Shown here: positions 1 to 5,284 of the stretch, one piece after another
Numbering within the stretch: the first letter of the stretch is position 1
Layout of the letters: each line of letters opens with the position of its first letter
DNA from: Synergistaceae bacterium
GTDB taxonomy: Bacteria; Synergistota; Synergistia; Synergistales; Synergistaceae
Assembly (NCBI GenBank): GCA_012727545.1
Contig: JAAYHA010000298.1
Coordinates: 1 to 5,284, forward strand
Reading direction: 5' to 3'
Length of the DNA: 5,284 nucleotides
Translations under genes and position numbers: made by a program
The notes under the pieces: generated by a model
The model's input: the letters and a program-made list of their open reading frames with translations, nothing else
Databases searched by the model: none
What the model was told of the DNA's origin: nothing

Positions 1-230
1 GCGTTTTCAAGCCCTTCTTTGATGTCTGTTGAAAAGGTCAGTCTGCCTTCATTCATGTTTTTCTTCACGAGATCTTCAAGTCCGGGTTCGTATATGGGTA
101 TTATCCCCCGCTTAAGCTCTTCGATCCTTTTTTTGTCGATGTCAACGCAGCAGACATCATTTCCCTTTTCAGCAAAGCAGGTCCCCGTTACGAGACCCAC
201 ATAGCCGGTGCCTACAAAACAGATCCTCAT
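1..230 (-). CDS. ugd: UDP-glucose 6-dehydrogenase, N-terminal part (cut by window edge)
   Basis: Only the first 76 complete codons are present; the gene continues past position 1. The enzyme oxidises UDP-glucose to UDP-glucuronate with two NAD+ in the cytoplasm and supplies the precursor for L-Ara4N. Seen in the sequence: translation starts MRICFVGTGYVGLVTG, the classic dinucleotide-binding GxGYVG motif (Gly7, Gly9, Gly12), followed by an acidic residue at the end of strand 2 (Asp30, in CVDID) that should bind the NAD ribose. PIYEPGL at residues 45-51 is a signature of the UDP-glucose/GDP-mannose dehydrogenase family. The ATG at 228-230 lies 15 bases after the preceding stop and has a strong Shine-Dalgarno. 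A GDP-mannose or UDP-N-acetyl-hexosamine dehydrogenase cannot be excluded from this fragment, but placement in an arn operon favours UDP-glucose. The C-terminal catalytic part with the active-site cysteine is outside the window. Confidence 0.93.
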   Translation of the reverse strand, partial: MRICFVGTGYVGLVTGTCFAEKGNDVCCVDIDKKRIEELKRGIIPIYEPGLEDLVKKNMNEGRLTFSTDIKEGLEN

Positions 231-240
231 ATCAAAAGAT

Positions 241-247
241 CCCCCTC
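241..247 (-). promoter_or_regulatory. Ribosome binding site of ugd, overlapping the upstream stop codon
   Basis: On the minus strand the sequence reads TGAGGGGGATC. The TGA stop of the SMR gene (246-248) runs directly into an AGGGGG-type Shine-Dalgarno, which is followed by 10 bases before the ugd ATG. This supports the ATG at 228-230 and suggests that ribosomes finishing the SMR gene can reinitiate on ugd. Confidence 0.7.
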
Positions 248-617
248 AGCTTTTTATCGTAAGCATCGTAATACCCAGGAGGATAGCTCCGATGCCCATT
301 ATCCTCAGCACTGTGATTTTTTCTTTAAAAATGAAGAACCCGACGAACAGCAGGATGATATAAACAAGTCCGGACATCATTGGGTATGCAAGAGTAAGGT
401 CCGTCCTCGAGAGCGCCGCTGCCATAAAAAAGAACGAGATACCGAACATCCCTAGCCCGATGATTATCCAGGGGTTGAGAAGGATCTTGAGTATGCCTGT
501 TATAAGTCCGGAAGAGACTATCGATGAGTCGCCTCCGTAAGCATGCTTCATGACAGTACTGCCCAGAGCATTTGTCATTGCTGAGGCGATAAGGAGCAAA
601 AGGCTTATCCTGTCCAT
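246..617 (-). CDS. arnE: Small multidrug resistance (SMR)-type four-helix membrane protein, likely ArnE-like undecaprenyl-P-L-Ara4N flippase subunit
   Basis: This 123-residue, very hydrophobic protein has four likely membrane helices at about residues 4-25, 47-69, 75-97 and 102-121, the size and layout of the SMR family. Helix 1 ends in LGSTVMK, which aligns with IGTTLMK of EmrE, and the AYPMMSG stretch (77-83) resembles AYPMLS as I recall it for E. coli ArnE. The essential proton- and drug-binding glutamate of EmrE (Glu14) aligns with Asn16 here, which argues against a proton-coupled drug pump and fits a lipid-sugar flippase. Its place directly after arnD supports a role in moving undecaprenyl-phosphate-L-Ara4N to the periplasmic side of the inner membrane. 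E. coli uses an ArnE/ArnF pair, but only one such gene is seen here, so it may work as a homodimer or have a partner elsewhere. The family call is firm; substrate is inferred from context. Confidence 0.82.
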   Translation of the reverse strand: MDRISLLLLIASAMTNALGSTVMKHAYGGDSSIVSSGLITGILKILLNPWIIIGLGMFGISFFFMAAALSRTDLTLAYPMMSGLVYIILLFVGFFIFKEKITVLRIMGIGAILLGITMLTIKS

Positions 618-619
618 AT

Positions 620-1504
620 TTATTTCTCCTCCTGTAGTGCGAGAGTGCCCGCCCGTCCGGTCATCGTGCCTATCCTGATGTTTTCTTCCTTGGGGGCCGA
701 GTCTCTTGCGTAGTCCGCCAAAGTATGGAATAGAGCCCCGTTTTCCTTTGCTTTGAGAATGAATTTCTCAAAGACACTTATCTTTGAAAGCCCTTCCATC
801 TCAGCGTGAACTGTGAGGACATTCCACTCTTTGTCCATGCCTTTCAGCCACACATCACCTATGGAATCGTCGTCTATACCCGGAAGTCCCATTATCTCGT
901 CCATAGTAGGAAGTGTAGTGGGGATCTGTACAGGTGAATATGTCCTCCCCCTGAATACAGGTATGAAGGGAGAGTGCCCCCTCGTGTCACTGCAGTATTT
1001 AAGTCCTGCTTCTTCCTGGACCTCAAGGCTGACAGGCGATATCTGCCATCCCGGGGCTGCACAGGAGAGAGGCTTACTGCCCGAGAGCTTTTCAAACATT
1101 TCTGCGGACCTTTCAAAGAGCGAGAGGAACTCATCTTTTGTTATTCCCGGGAGCTCATCCTGTACATAGACGTGATCCCAGGCGTGCACACCGCAGTCAT
1201 GCCCTTCATCGGAAGCACGGGCAAAGATATCGGGTGCAGAAGGGACTATCATCGGTGCAGGAAGAAGCGTTCCGTACATCAGAGTTTTGATGCCGTAGGT
1301 CGAAGGAGCTTTTGTCCTCATCATTTTGGAGATAAAGCCCTTTCGGAATATCCTTCTGATCGCTTTTCCTGAATTGTCCGGTCCGAAGGAGAAAAATATC
1401 GATGCCTTTATCCCATGTTTTTTAAAAAGGTCAAGCATTTGCGGAACACCTTCACGGTATCCCCTCAATGTATCGATGTCGACTTTGATCGCGAGCTTTT
1501 TCAA
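620..1504 (-). CDS. arnD: 4-deoxy-4-formamido-L-arabinose-phosphoundecaprenol deformylase ArnD
   Basis: This 294-residue protein is close to the full length of E. coli ArnD (about 296) and collinear with it. It removes the formyl group from undecaprenyl-phosphate-L-Ara4FN at the inner membrane, which makes the pathway irreversible and gives the lipid-linked donor. It is a NodB-type polysaccharide deacetylase. The first motif is KVDIDTLRG (Asp9, Asp11). The metal-binding histidines lie in HAWDH (His107, His111). The PGW motif is at 151-153, and the C-terminal catalytic histidine motif is TVHAEMEG (His233). SIFFSFGPDN at 36-45 is a further family hallmark. The start codon is TTG at 1502-1504, overlapping the upstream TGA by four bases (TTGA). 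The first internal ATG is codon 23 and would remove Asp9 and Asp11, so the TTG start is well supported. No signal peptide is seen, consistent with cytoplasmic-face action. The gene ends in TAA two bases before the next ATG. Confidence 0.96.
   Translation of the reverse strand: MKKLAIKVDIDTLRGYREGVPQMLDLFKKHGIKASIFFSFGPDNSGKAIRRIFRKGFISKMMRTKAPSTYGIKTLMYGTLLPAPMIVPSAPDIFARASDEGHDCGVHAWDHVYVQDELPGITKDEFLSLFERSAEMFEKLSGSKPLSCAAPGWQISPVSLEVQEEAGLKYCSDTRGHSPFIPVFRGRTYSPVQIPTTLPTMDEIMGLPGIDDDSIGDVWLKGMDKEWNVLTVHAEMEGLSKISVFEKFILKAKENGALFHTLADYARDSAPKEENIRIGTMTGRAGTLALQEEK
626..633 (-). promoter_or_regulatory. Ribosome binding site of the SMR gene, inside the arnD 3' end
   Basis: The minus strand carries a near-perfect AGGAGGAG 8 bases before the ATG at 615-617. 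These bases also encode the final Gln-Glu-Glu of ArnD, so the initiation signal is embedded in the upstream gene. It fixes the start of the SMR gene and implies strong, coupled translation. Confidence 0.85.
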
Positions 1505-2529
1505 TCCAGGTTTTCTCCGTCCGCGTACCAGCTGATCGTTCTGTTCAGAAGGTCACGCATTCCGGTCCGCGGTTTCCATCCAAGGAGAGTCTCCATTTTT
1601 TCCACTGATGGCAGTCGGTTCTGCATGTCGTCATATGTCTTTCCGTAATAGGCATCCGCTGATATGATCTCAAGCTCTGCCTTTTCGGCCTTTTCACGGT
1701 AGACCGGGAATTTTTTCATCTCGTCGATAAGCATCTCGGCAAGCTCCCTGATGGAGTAATTGTTGCCGGGGTTGCCAATGTTGAATATCTGCCCCTCTGC
1801 CTTGTTGTCCTTATTCTCTATTATTGCGGCAAGCCCTTCTATCCCGTCGCCTACCCAGGTGAAGCTCCTTCTCTGCTCGCCGCCGTTGACAAGGGAGATC
1901 TTTCCGCTGTTCAGGACGTTATATATCATCTGCGTTACCGAACGGGCCTTGTTTTCACTTGCGTCCCTGAAAGTATCAAGCCTGGGGCCGACCCAGTTGA
2001 AAGGCCTGAACAGGCTGAAACTGAGCCCTTCCTCCTGCCCGTATGCGAATATGAGCCTGTCCATCATCTGCTTGCTGCAGCTGTATATCCATCTCATTTT
2101 GTTTATCGGACCAGTGATAAGGGGACTTTCGTCCTCTTTAAGGCTGCTGTCCCCGCTCATGCCGTAGACTTCTGAAGTGGAGGGGAAAATTATTCTTTTT
2201 TTATATTTTGAACAGAGCCTTACCATTTTCAGGTTCTGCTCGAAATCAAGTTCAAATGTCCAGATCGGTTTCTGCAGATAATAGGCAGGTTTTGCAATGC
2301 CGGCCAGCGGCAATACTATATCTGATGATTCCACCTGCTCTTCGAGCCATTTTCCGTCTTTGAAGATGTCTCCTGCTGTGAATTTGAAATTTGGATGATC
2401 CATGAAAGGTCCCAGGTTGTCAGACCTGAGGTCAAAACCCTGGACTGTCCACCTGCTGTCTTTGCAAAGGGCTTCCATCAGGTGAGTGCCTATAAAGCCG
2501 TTAACGCCGGTAATAAGTATTTTCTTCAT
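1501..2529 (-). CDS. arnA: Stand-alone ArnA dehydrogenase domain: UDP-glucuronate decarboxylase (NAD+)
   Basis: This 342-residue short-chain dehydrogenase matches the C-terminal half of E. coli ArnA. It oxidises UDP-glucuronate at C4 and decarboxylates it to UDP-L-4-keto-pentose in the cytoplasm. Numbered from the ATG at 2527-2529: NAD-binding GVNGFIG (Gly8, Gly11, Gly14); STSEVYGM with Ser119 and Glu120; YxxxK with Tyr149 and Lys153; RPFNWVGPRLD around 175-185; Arg305 in NRLPS. These correspond, at a constant offset of 314, to E. coli ArnA Ser433, Glu434, Tyr463, Lys467 and Arg619. The Glu and Arg mark ArnA-type decarboxylation rather than a plain epimerase. An alternative ATG four codons upstream (2539-2541) overlaps the formyltransferase gene by 8 bases, but the purine-rich AAAGGG abuts it with no spacer, whereas it sits 12 bases from the chosen start. 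In enterobacteria this domain is fused to the formyltransferase; here it is a separate gene in another reading frame. Confidence 0.93.
   Translation of the reverse strand: MKKILITGVNGFIGTHLMEALCKDSRWTVQGFDLRSDNLGPFMDHPNFKFTAGDIFKDGKWLEEQVESSDIVLPLAGIAKPAYYLQKPIWTFELDFEQNLKMVRLCSKYKKRIIFPSTSEVYGMSGDSSLKEDESPLITGPINKMRWIYSCSKQMMDRLIFAYGQEEGLSFSLFRPFNWVGPRLDTFRDASENKARSVTQMIYNVLNSGKISLVNGGEQRRSFTWVGDGIEGLAAIIENKDNKAEGQIFNIGNPGNNYSIRELAEMLIDEMKKFPVYREKAEKAELEIISADAYYGKTYDDMQNRLPSVEKMETLLGWKPRTGMRDLLNRTISWYADGENLD
1515..1518 (-). promoter_or_regulatory. Ribosome binding site (GGAG) for the TTG-initiated arnD
   Basis: A GGAG on the minus strand lies 10 bases upstream of the TTG start of arnD, within the last codons of the ArnA dehydrogenase gene. 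It helps decide in favour of the non-ATG start. Confidence 0.55.
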
Positions 2530-2533
2530 ATTT

Positions 2534-3418
2534 TTATACATCCCTTTCAGGTTCGCCTTCAGGCTGGATCTTCAGGATCCTCAGCAGTCCGTTTCCGGTC
2601 CCTACAAGCATTGGCGATTCTGACCTCATTTTGCCCGGCTCATATGTTCCTTCGACCGGGAGAGCTTTCCATATAAAAAACTTTTTGCCTTCCCAGTGCG
2701 TAAATGCACCCGGGAAAGGATGTGTAAGCGCTCTTACAAAGTTATATATTTCATCGGCAGATCTGTTCCAGTCAATTTCTCCGTCTTCAGGCCTGCGTCT
2801 TCCGAATTTTGTCGCCTTAGACTCATCCTGAGGGTATCTTTTTGCAATCCCTTTTTCAAGTGAGTGAAGTGAGGAGAGCAATATTTCCCGTGAGGCTTCT
2901 GTAACCTTCAGAAAAACATCATGAGCGGTGTCCTCAAAATTTATCGGGACAGACTTTTGCGCTATTATGTCTCCTCTGTCGGCAAACTCCGTCATTACGT
3001 GTAGGGTAGCCCCGGTTTCTTTTTCTCCGTTTATCACTGCCCAGTTCACGCAGGCGCGCCCCCTGTATTTAGGGAGGAGTGCGCCGTGGATATTGTAAGC
3101 CCCAAGCCTGGGTATATCCAGCACCTCTTTTGGTATCATCGCTCTGTAGTAGAATGAAAAGATCAGTTCAGGCCCTATCTGTCTCAAATGATCTGTCTCC
3201 ATGCTGTCGATCTTTGAAGGAGTTCGGACTTCTATGGAATTATTGAGGGCCGTCTCTTTTACCGAGCGGAACCATATTTCTTCGCCTGGATCGTCCTCGT
3301 GGGTATACACAACAACGACATTCGCACCCTCTTTTATAAGGTCATCAAGACAGGCACTTCCGACCTCGCTGTATGCAAATACCGCTATCCTGGGTCTGCT
3401 GTTATTCTCCGGCTTCAT
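2534..3418 (-). CDS. arnA: Stand-alone ArnA formyltransferase domain: UDP-L-Ara4N N-formyltransferase
   Basis: This 294-residue protein matches the N-terminal half of E. coli ArnA, in the methionyl-tRNA formyltransferase family. It transfers a formyl group from 10-formyltetrahydrofolate to the 4-amino group of UDP-L-Ara4N, giving the form used by ArnC. Seen: IFSFYYR at 86-92, YNIHGALLPKYRGR at 108-121 with catalytic Asn109 and His111, and Asp147 in FADRGD. The offset of 7 from E. coli Asn102, His104 and Asp140 is constant. The C-terminal OB-like subdomain (about 205-290) includes FGRRRPEDGEIDW and PFPGAF. The ATG at 3416-3418 overlaps the end of arnC by 17 bases and has AGGAAG 10 bases upstream; a longer open frame reaching 3502 lies wholly inside arnC and adds no family sequence. 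The protein stops shortly after ILKIQPEG and lacks the tail and linker that join the domains in E. coli. The active site is intact, so it should be functional. Confidence 0.94.
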   Translation of the reverse strand: MKPENNSRPRIAVFAYSEVGSACLDDLIKEGANVVVVYTHEDDPGEEIWFRSVKETALNNSIEVRTPSKIDSMETDHLRQIGPELIFSFYYRAMIPKEVLDIPRLGAYNIHGALLPKYRGRACVNWAVINGEKETGATLHVMTEFADRGDIIAQKSVPINFEDTAHDVFLKVTEASREILLSSLHSLEKGIAKRYPQDESKATKFGRRRPEDGEIDWNRSADEIYNFVRALTHPFPGAFTHWEGKKFFIWKALPVEGTYEPGKMRSESPMLVGTGNGLLRILKIQPEGEPERDV

Positions 3419-4340
3419 GCTCAAATATCTTCCTGACAGAGTACCTGGGTCTCCGGCTAACTTCCCGGTAGATCCTGCCGACATACTCTCCTGTAATGCC
3501 AAGGCTGAAGAGCGTGATACCGGTAAGCATGAACTGTATCGCCATCAGCGTGAAGAGCCCTTCGGCCTCAGGTCCGATGAATAGACGCCTGAGAAGCATG
3601 TAGAGGACCAGAAGTGAAGAGAGCAGGGAGATCAGCATTCCTGCCATCGTAACGAACTGGAGCGGGACTATCGAGAAGCTCGTCATCAGGTCAAAATTGA
3701 GCCTTATCAGTTGGAAGAGTCCGTACTTGGACGTACCCATCTCACGCTCTCTGTGAGCCACAGGTATCTCTATCGGGTTGGCGGCGAATTTCTGTCCCAG
3801 GGCGGGGATGAAGGTGGTAGATTCCCTGCTGATATTGATTATCTCGACTATCCTTTTGCTGTACCCTCTCAGCATGCAGCCATAGTCTCTGATGTTCAGC
3901 CTTGCGATCCTGTTGGTGATCCTGTTGACCATTTTTGATGCAACTTTTCTGAAGAGAGGATCCTGTCTTCCCTTTCTGTATGTCCCTACCAGATCGTGTC
4001 CTTCGTCCATTTTAGCCACTATATTTGGGATCTCTTCTGGTGGATTCTGCAGGTCTGCGTCGAGGGTTATAACAATGTCTCCCCGCACATGCTCGAATCC
4101 TGCCATTATCGCCATGTGCTGGCCGAAGTTTCCGTTGAGGTCTATCACTCTGACTTCGGGATGTGAAACATATAGGTCGTACAGTATTCCAAGCGTTGAA
4201 TCCTTGCTCCCGTCGTTTATGAAAATAATTTCGAAGGGCCTGCCCATGTCCGTCATGACAGGGTAAAGGCTCTCGAAGAGCGGGTGGAGCGATTCTTCTT
4301 CGTTATAGGCAGGTATTACAATTGATATCTCAGGTTTCAT
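3402..4340 (-). CDS. arnC: Undecaprenyl-phosphate 4-deoxy-4-formamido-L-arabinose transferase ArnC
   Basis: This 312-residue membrane-bound GT2 glycosyltransferase is slightly shorter than E. coli ArnC (about 322). It transfers L-Ara4FN from its UDP carrier to undecaprenyl phosphate on the cytoplasmic face of the inner membrane. The GT-A domain begins with ISIVIPAYNEEESL (5-18). INDGSKDS is at 41-48, and the metal/UDP-binding DxD lies in LDADLQNPPEE (Asp94, Asp96). NFGQHMAIMAGF (71-82), RDYGCMLRGY (151-160) and the REREMGTSKY stretch (197-206) match ArnC closely. Two membrane helices follow at about 228-252 and 260-287, and then the GEYVGRIYREV and RPRY tail typical of the DPM1/ArnC branch. 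The ATG is three bases after the arnB stop; only a weak purine-rich AAGAG is seen 7 bases upstream, so coupling to arnB translation is likely. Related polyprenyl-phosphate glucosyl- or mannosyltransferases share this fold, but the NFGQH and DYGCMLR motifs and the neighbours make ArnC the clear choice. Confidence 0.96.
   Translation of the reverse strand: MKPEISIVIPAYNEEESLHPLFESLYPVMTDMGRPFEIIFINDGSKDSTLGILYDLYVSHPEVRVIDLNGNFGQHMAIMAGFEHVRGDIVITLDADLQNPPEEIPNIVAKMDEGHDLVGTYRKGRQDPLFRKVASKMVNRITNRIARLNIRDYGCMLRGYSKRIVEIINISRESTTFIPALGQKFAANPIEIPVAHREREMGTSKYGLFQLIRLNFDLMTSFSIVPLQFVTMAGMLISLLSSLLVLYMLLRRLFIGPEAEGLFTLMAIQFMLTGITLFSLGITGEYVGRIYREVSRRPRYSVRKIFEHEAGE
3429..3434 (-). promoter_or_regulatory. 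Ribosome binding site of the formyltransferase gene, inside arnC
   Basis: AGGAAG on the minus strand lies 10 bases before the ATG at 3416-3418, within the codons for Arg-Lys near the arnC C-terminus. It supports the short start over the extended open frame. Confidence 0.5.
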
Positions 4341-4343
4341 ATA

Positions 4344-5284
4344 TCAGCTCTTCTTTCCGCAGACTTCGAAAATGGCCTCGACAACGTCCCTCGCGTCTTT
4401 GTCTGTCATTGCAGGGAAGAGTGGCAGCGAAACTATCCTGTCGGAGACGTACTCGGCCTCAGGCAGGCTCCCTCTGTCCAGCCCCGTCGCTTCCTTGTAG
4501 CAGGTGAAAAGATGTATTGCCTGATAGTGGAGGGCGGTTCCTATATTTCTCTTTTTCATTTCAGACATGAAATCGTCCCTTGTTATGCCCAGGCTGTCGA
4601 TATCAATGAAGGGAGTGAAGATGTGCCAGCTGTGTTCATGCTCCCATGGTGCAGGCTTTGGAAGGATCAGTCCCTCTAAGCCTGAGAGCTCTTTCATGTA
4701 GAAAGAGACGATCTCTTTTCTTCTTGCGTTGAATGACGCAAGTTCTCTCAGCTGTGAATCTCCTATCGCGGCCTGGATGTCCATCATCGTATATTTAAGG
4801 CCCGGGAAGAATATGTCGTAGTTGGCACTTCCCTTTGCTGCATATCTGTTCCAGGCCCCCTTTGACATTCCGTTTTGCCTCAGGACGGCTGCTTTTTCAG
4901 CCATTTCTTCGTCTCCGGTGCATATCATGCCGCCTTCGCCCGTAGTTATGTTTTTTGTGGGGTGAAAGCTGAATACTGAAGCCCTGCGTTTTCCCCTGTC
5001 TGCACCGATCATTCTGCCTTTGTAGGATGCCCCCAGTGCATGTGCGGCATCTTCGATCACTGCCAGGCCGTATTTGTCTGCTATTGCTTCTATCCTGTCC
5101 ATGTCGCACGGCATCCCGGCGAAATGTACAGGTATTATCGCTTTTGTATTTTTAGTAACGGCCTTTTCAATATTGTCGGGGTCGATGTTGAGTGTGTTCC
5201 TGTCGATGTCAGCAAGTACAGGTTTTGCTCCGACGAACATTATCGTGTTCACGGTAGCCGCGAACGTCATCGGTGTTGTTATGA
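4344..5284 (-). CDS. arnB: UDP-4-amino-4-deoxy-L-arabinose--oxoglutarate aminotransferase ArnB (5' end outside window)
   Basis: The reading frame is open to the window edge, and the codons before the Met at 5268-5270 read Ile-Thr-Thr-Pro, matching the ITPSLTW region of E. coli ArnB. The true start is therefore roughly 75-80 codons further upstream, and the Met at 5270 is internal. The PLP-dependent enzyme (DegT/DnrJ/EryC1 family, fold type I) transfers an amino group from glutamate to UDP-4-keto-pentose to form UDP-L-Ara4N. Counting the Met at 5270 as 1: VIEDAAHALG at 71-80, with Asp74 expected to contact the PLP pyridine nitrogen; SFHPTKNIT at 101-109, with Lys106 as the Schiff-base lysine (Lys188 in Salmonella ArnB, as I recall); GEGGMI at 111-116; LKYTMMDIQAAIG at 158-170; GTALHYQAIHL at 244-254; SLPLFPAMT at 281-289. 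Other sugar aminotransferases share this fold, but the KNIT and LHYQAIH motifs and five arn neighbours fix the assignment. It is the first arn gene and probably operon-proximal. Confidence 0.95.
   Translation of the reverse strand, partial: ITTPMTFAATVNTIMFVGAKPVLADIDRNTLNIDPDNIEKAVTKNTKAIIPVHFAGMPCDMDRIEAIADKYGLAVIEDAAHALGASYKGRMIGADRGKRRASVFSFHPTKNITTGEGGMICTGDEEMAEKAAVLRQNGMSKGAWNRYAAKGSANYDIFFPGLKYTMMDIQAAIGDSQLRELASFNARRKEIVSFYMKELSGLEGLILPKPAPWEHEHSWHIFTPFIDIDSLGITRDDFMSEMKKRNIGTALHYQAIHLFTCYKEATGLDRGSLPEAEYVSDRIVSLPLFPAMTDKDARDVVEAIFEVCGKKS

Noticed and set aside
19..204. 61-codon plus-strand open frame at the window start
   Set aside because: It is antisense to the NAD-binding domain of ugd, whose minus-strand reading shows clear family motifs.
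231..245. Possible terminator or promoter between the SMR gene and ugd
   Set aside because: The gap is only 15 bases and is filled by the ugd ribosome binding site; no hairpin or promoter elements fit.
974..1372. 132-codon plus-strand open frame opposite arnD
   Set aside because: It is a shadow of arnD, which has complete family motifs; the antisense product shows no recognisable domain.
1760..2167. 135-codon plus-strand open frame with hydrophobic stretches
   Set aside because: It lies antisense to the conserved ArnA dehydrogenase; its hydrophobic look follows from the complement of that gene's codons, and no start signal was recognised.
2530..2575. Possible programmed frameshift joining formyltransferase and dehydrogenase into one ArnA
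   Set aside because: A +1 shift would be needed, and no clear slippery site or stimulatory structure was seen. The dehydrogenase has its own ATG at the right place, so separate translation is simpler.
3419..3502. N-terminal extension of the formyltransferase open frame by 28 codons
   Set aside because: The extra segment lies entirely within arnC and matches nothing in the ArnA family; the ATG at 3416-3418 has a plausible ribosome binding site and gives the expected N-terminus.
3892..4266. 124-codon plus-strand open frame opposite arnC
   Set aside because: It is antisense to the catalytic domain of ArnC and its product resembles no known protein.
4897..5109. 70-codon minus-strand open frame inside arnB
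   Set aside because: It is an out-of-frame reading of arnB, rich in Arg and low in complexity, with no domain.

Overview
The window is a seven-gene segment of one tightly packed operon, all on the minus strand and read from high to low coordinates. It encodes the pathway that makes 4-amino-4-deoxy-L-arabinose (L-Ara4N), the sugar many Gram-negative bacteria attach to lipid A to reduce binding of polymyxin and cationic antimicrobial peptides. In order of transcription the genes are: arnB (aminotransferase, start lies beyond position 5284), arnC (undecaprenyl-phosphate glycosyltransferase), a stand-alone ArnA formyltransferase, a stand-alone ArnA UDP-glucuronate decarboxylating dehydrogenase, arnD (deformylase), a small four-helix SMR/ArnE-like membrane protein, and the first 76 codons of ugd (UDP-glucose 6-dehydrogenase), which runs off position 1.

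The genes form a chemically coherent route. Ugd oxidises UDP-glucose to UDP-glucuronate. The ArnA dehydrogenase converts this to UDP-4-keto-pentose. ArnB transaminates it to UDP-L-Ara4N, and the ArnA formyltransferase N-formylates that product. ArnC moves the formylated sugar to undecaprenyl phosphate on the cytoplasmic face. ArnD removes the formyl group, and the SMR-type protein is the likely subunit or whole of the flippase. The lipid A transferase ArnT is not in the window.

The layout differs from the enterobacterial arnBCADTEF operon in four ways: ArnA is split into two proteins, arnT is missing from its usual place after arnD, only one small SMR gene is present before ugd instead of an arnE/arnF pair, and ugd is joined to the operon. 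All junctions are overlaps or gaps of 15 bases or fewer, and several Shine-Dalgarno sequences lie inside the preceding gene, so translation is probably coupled. No promoter, terminator, RNA gene, repeat, CRISPR array or mobile element could be supported. The operon promoter should lie upstream of arnB and any terminator beyond position 1.

The organism is a Gram-negative, LPS-producing bacterium that is probably not an enterobacterium, given the split ArnA and the gene order. ATA isoleucine and AGA/AGG arginine codons are used freely. The phylum cannot be fixed from this sequence. No stretch longer than 15 bases is without a gene.
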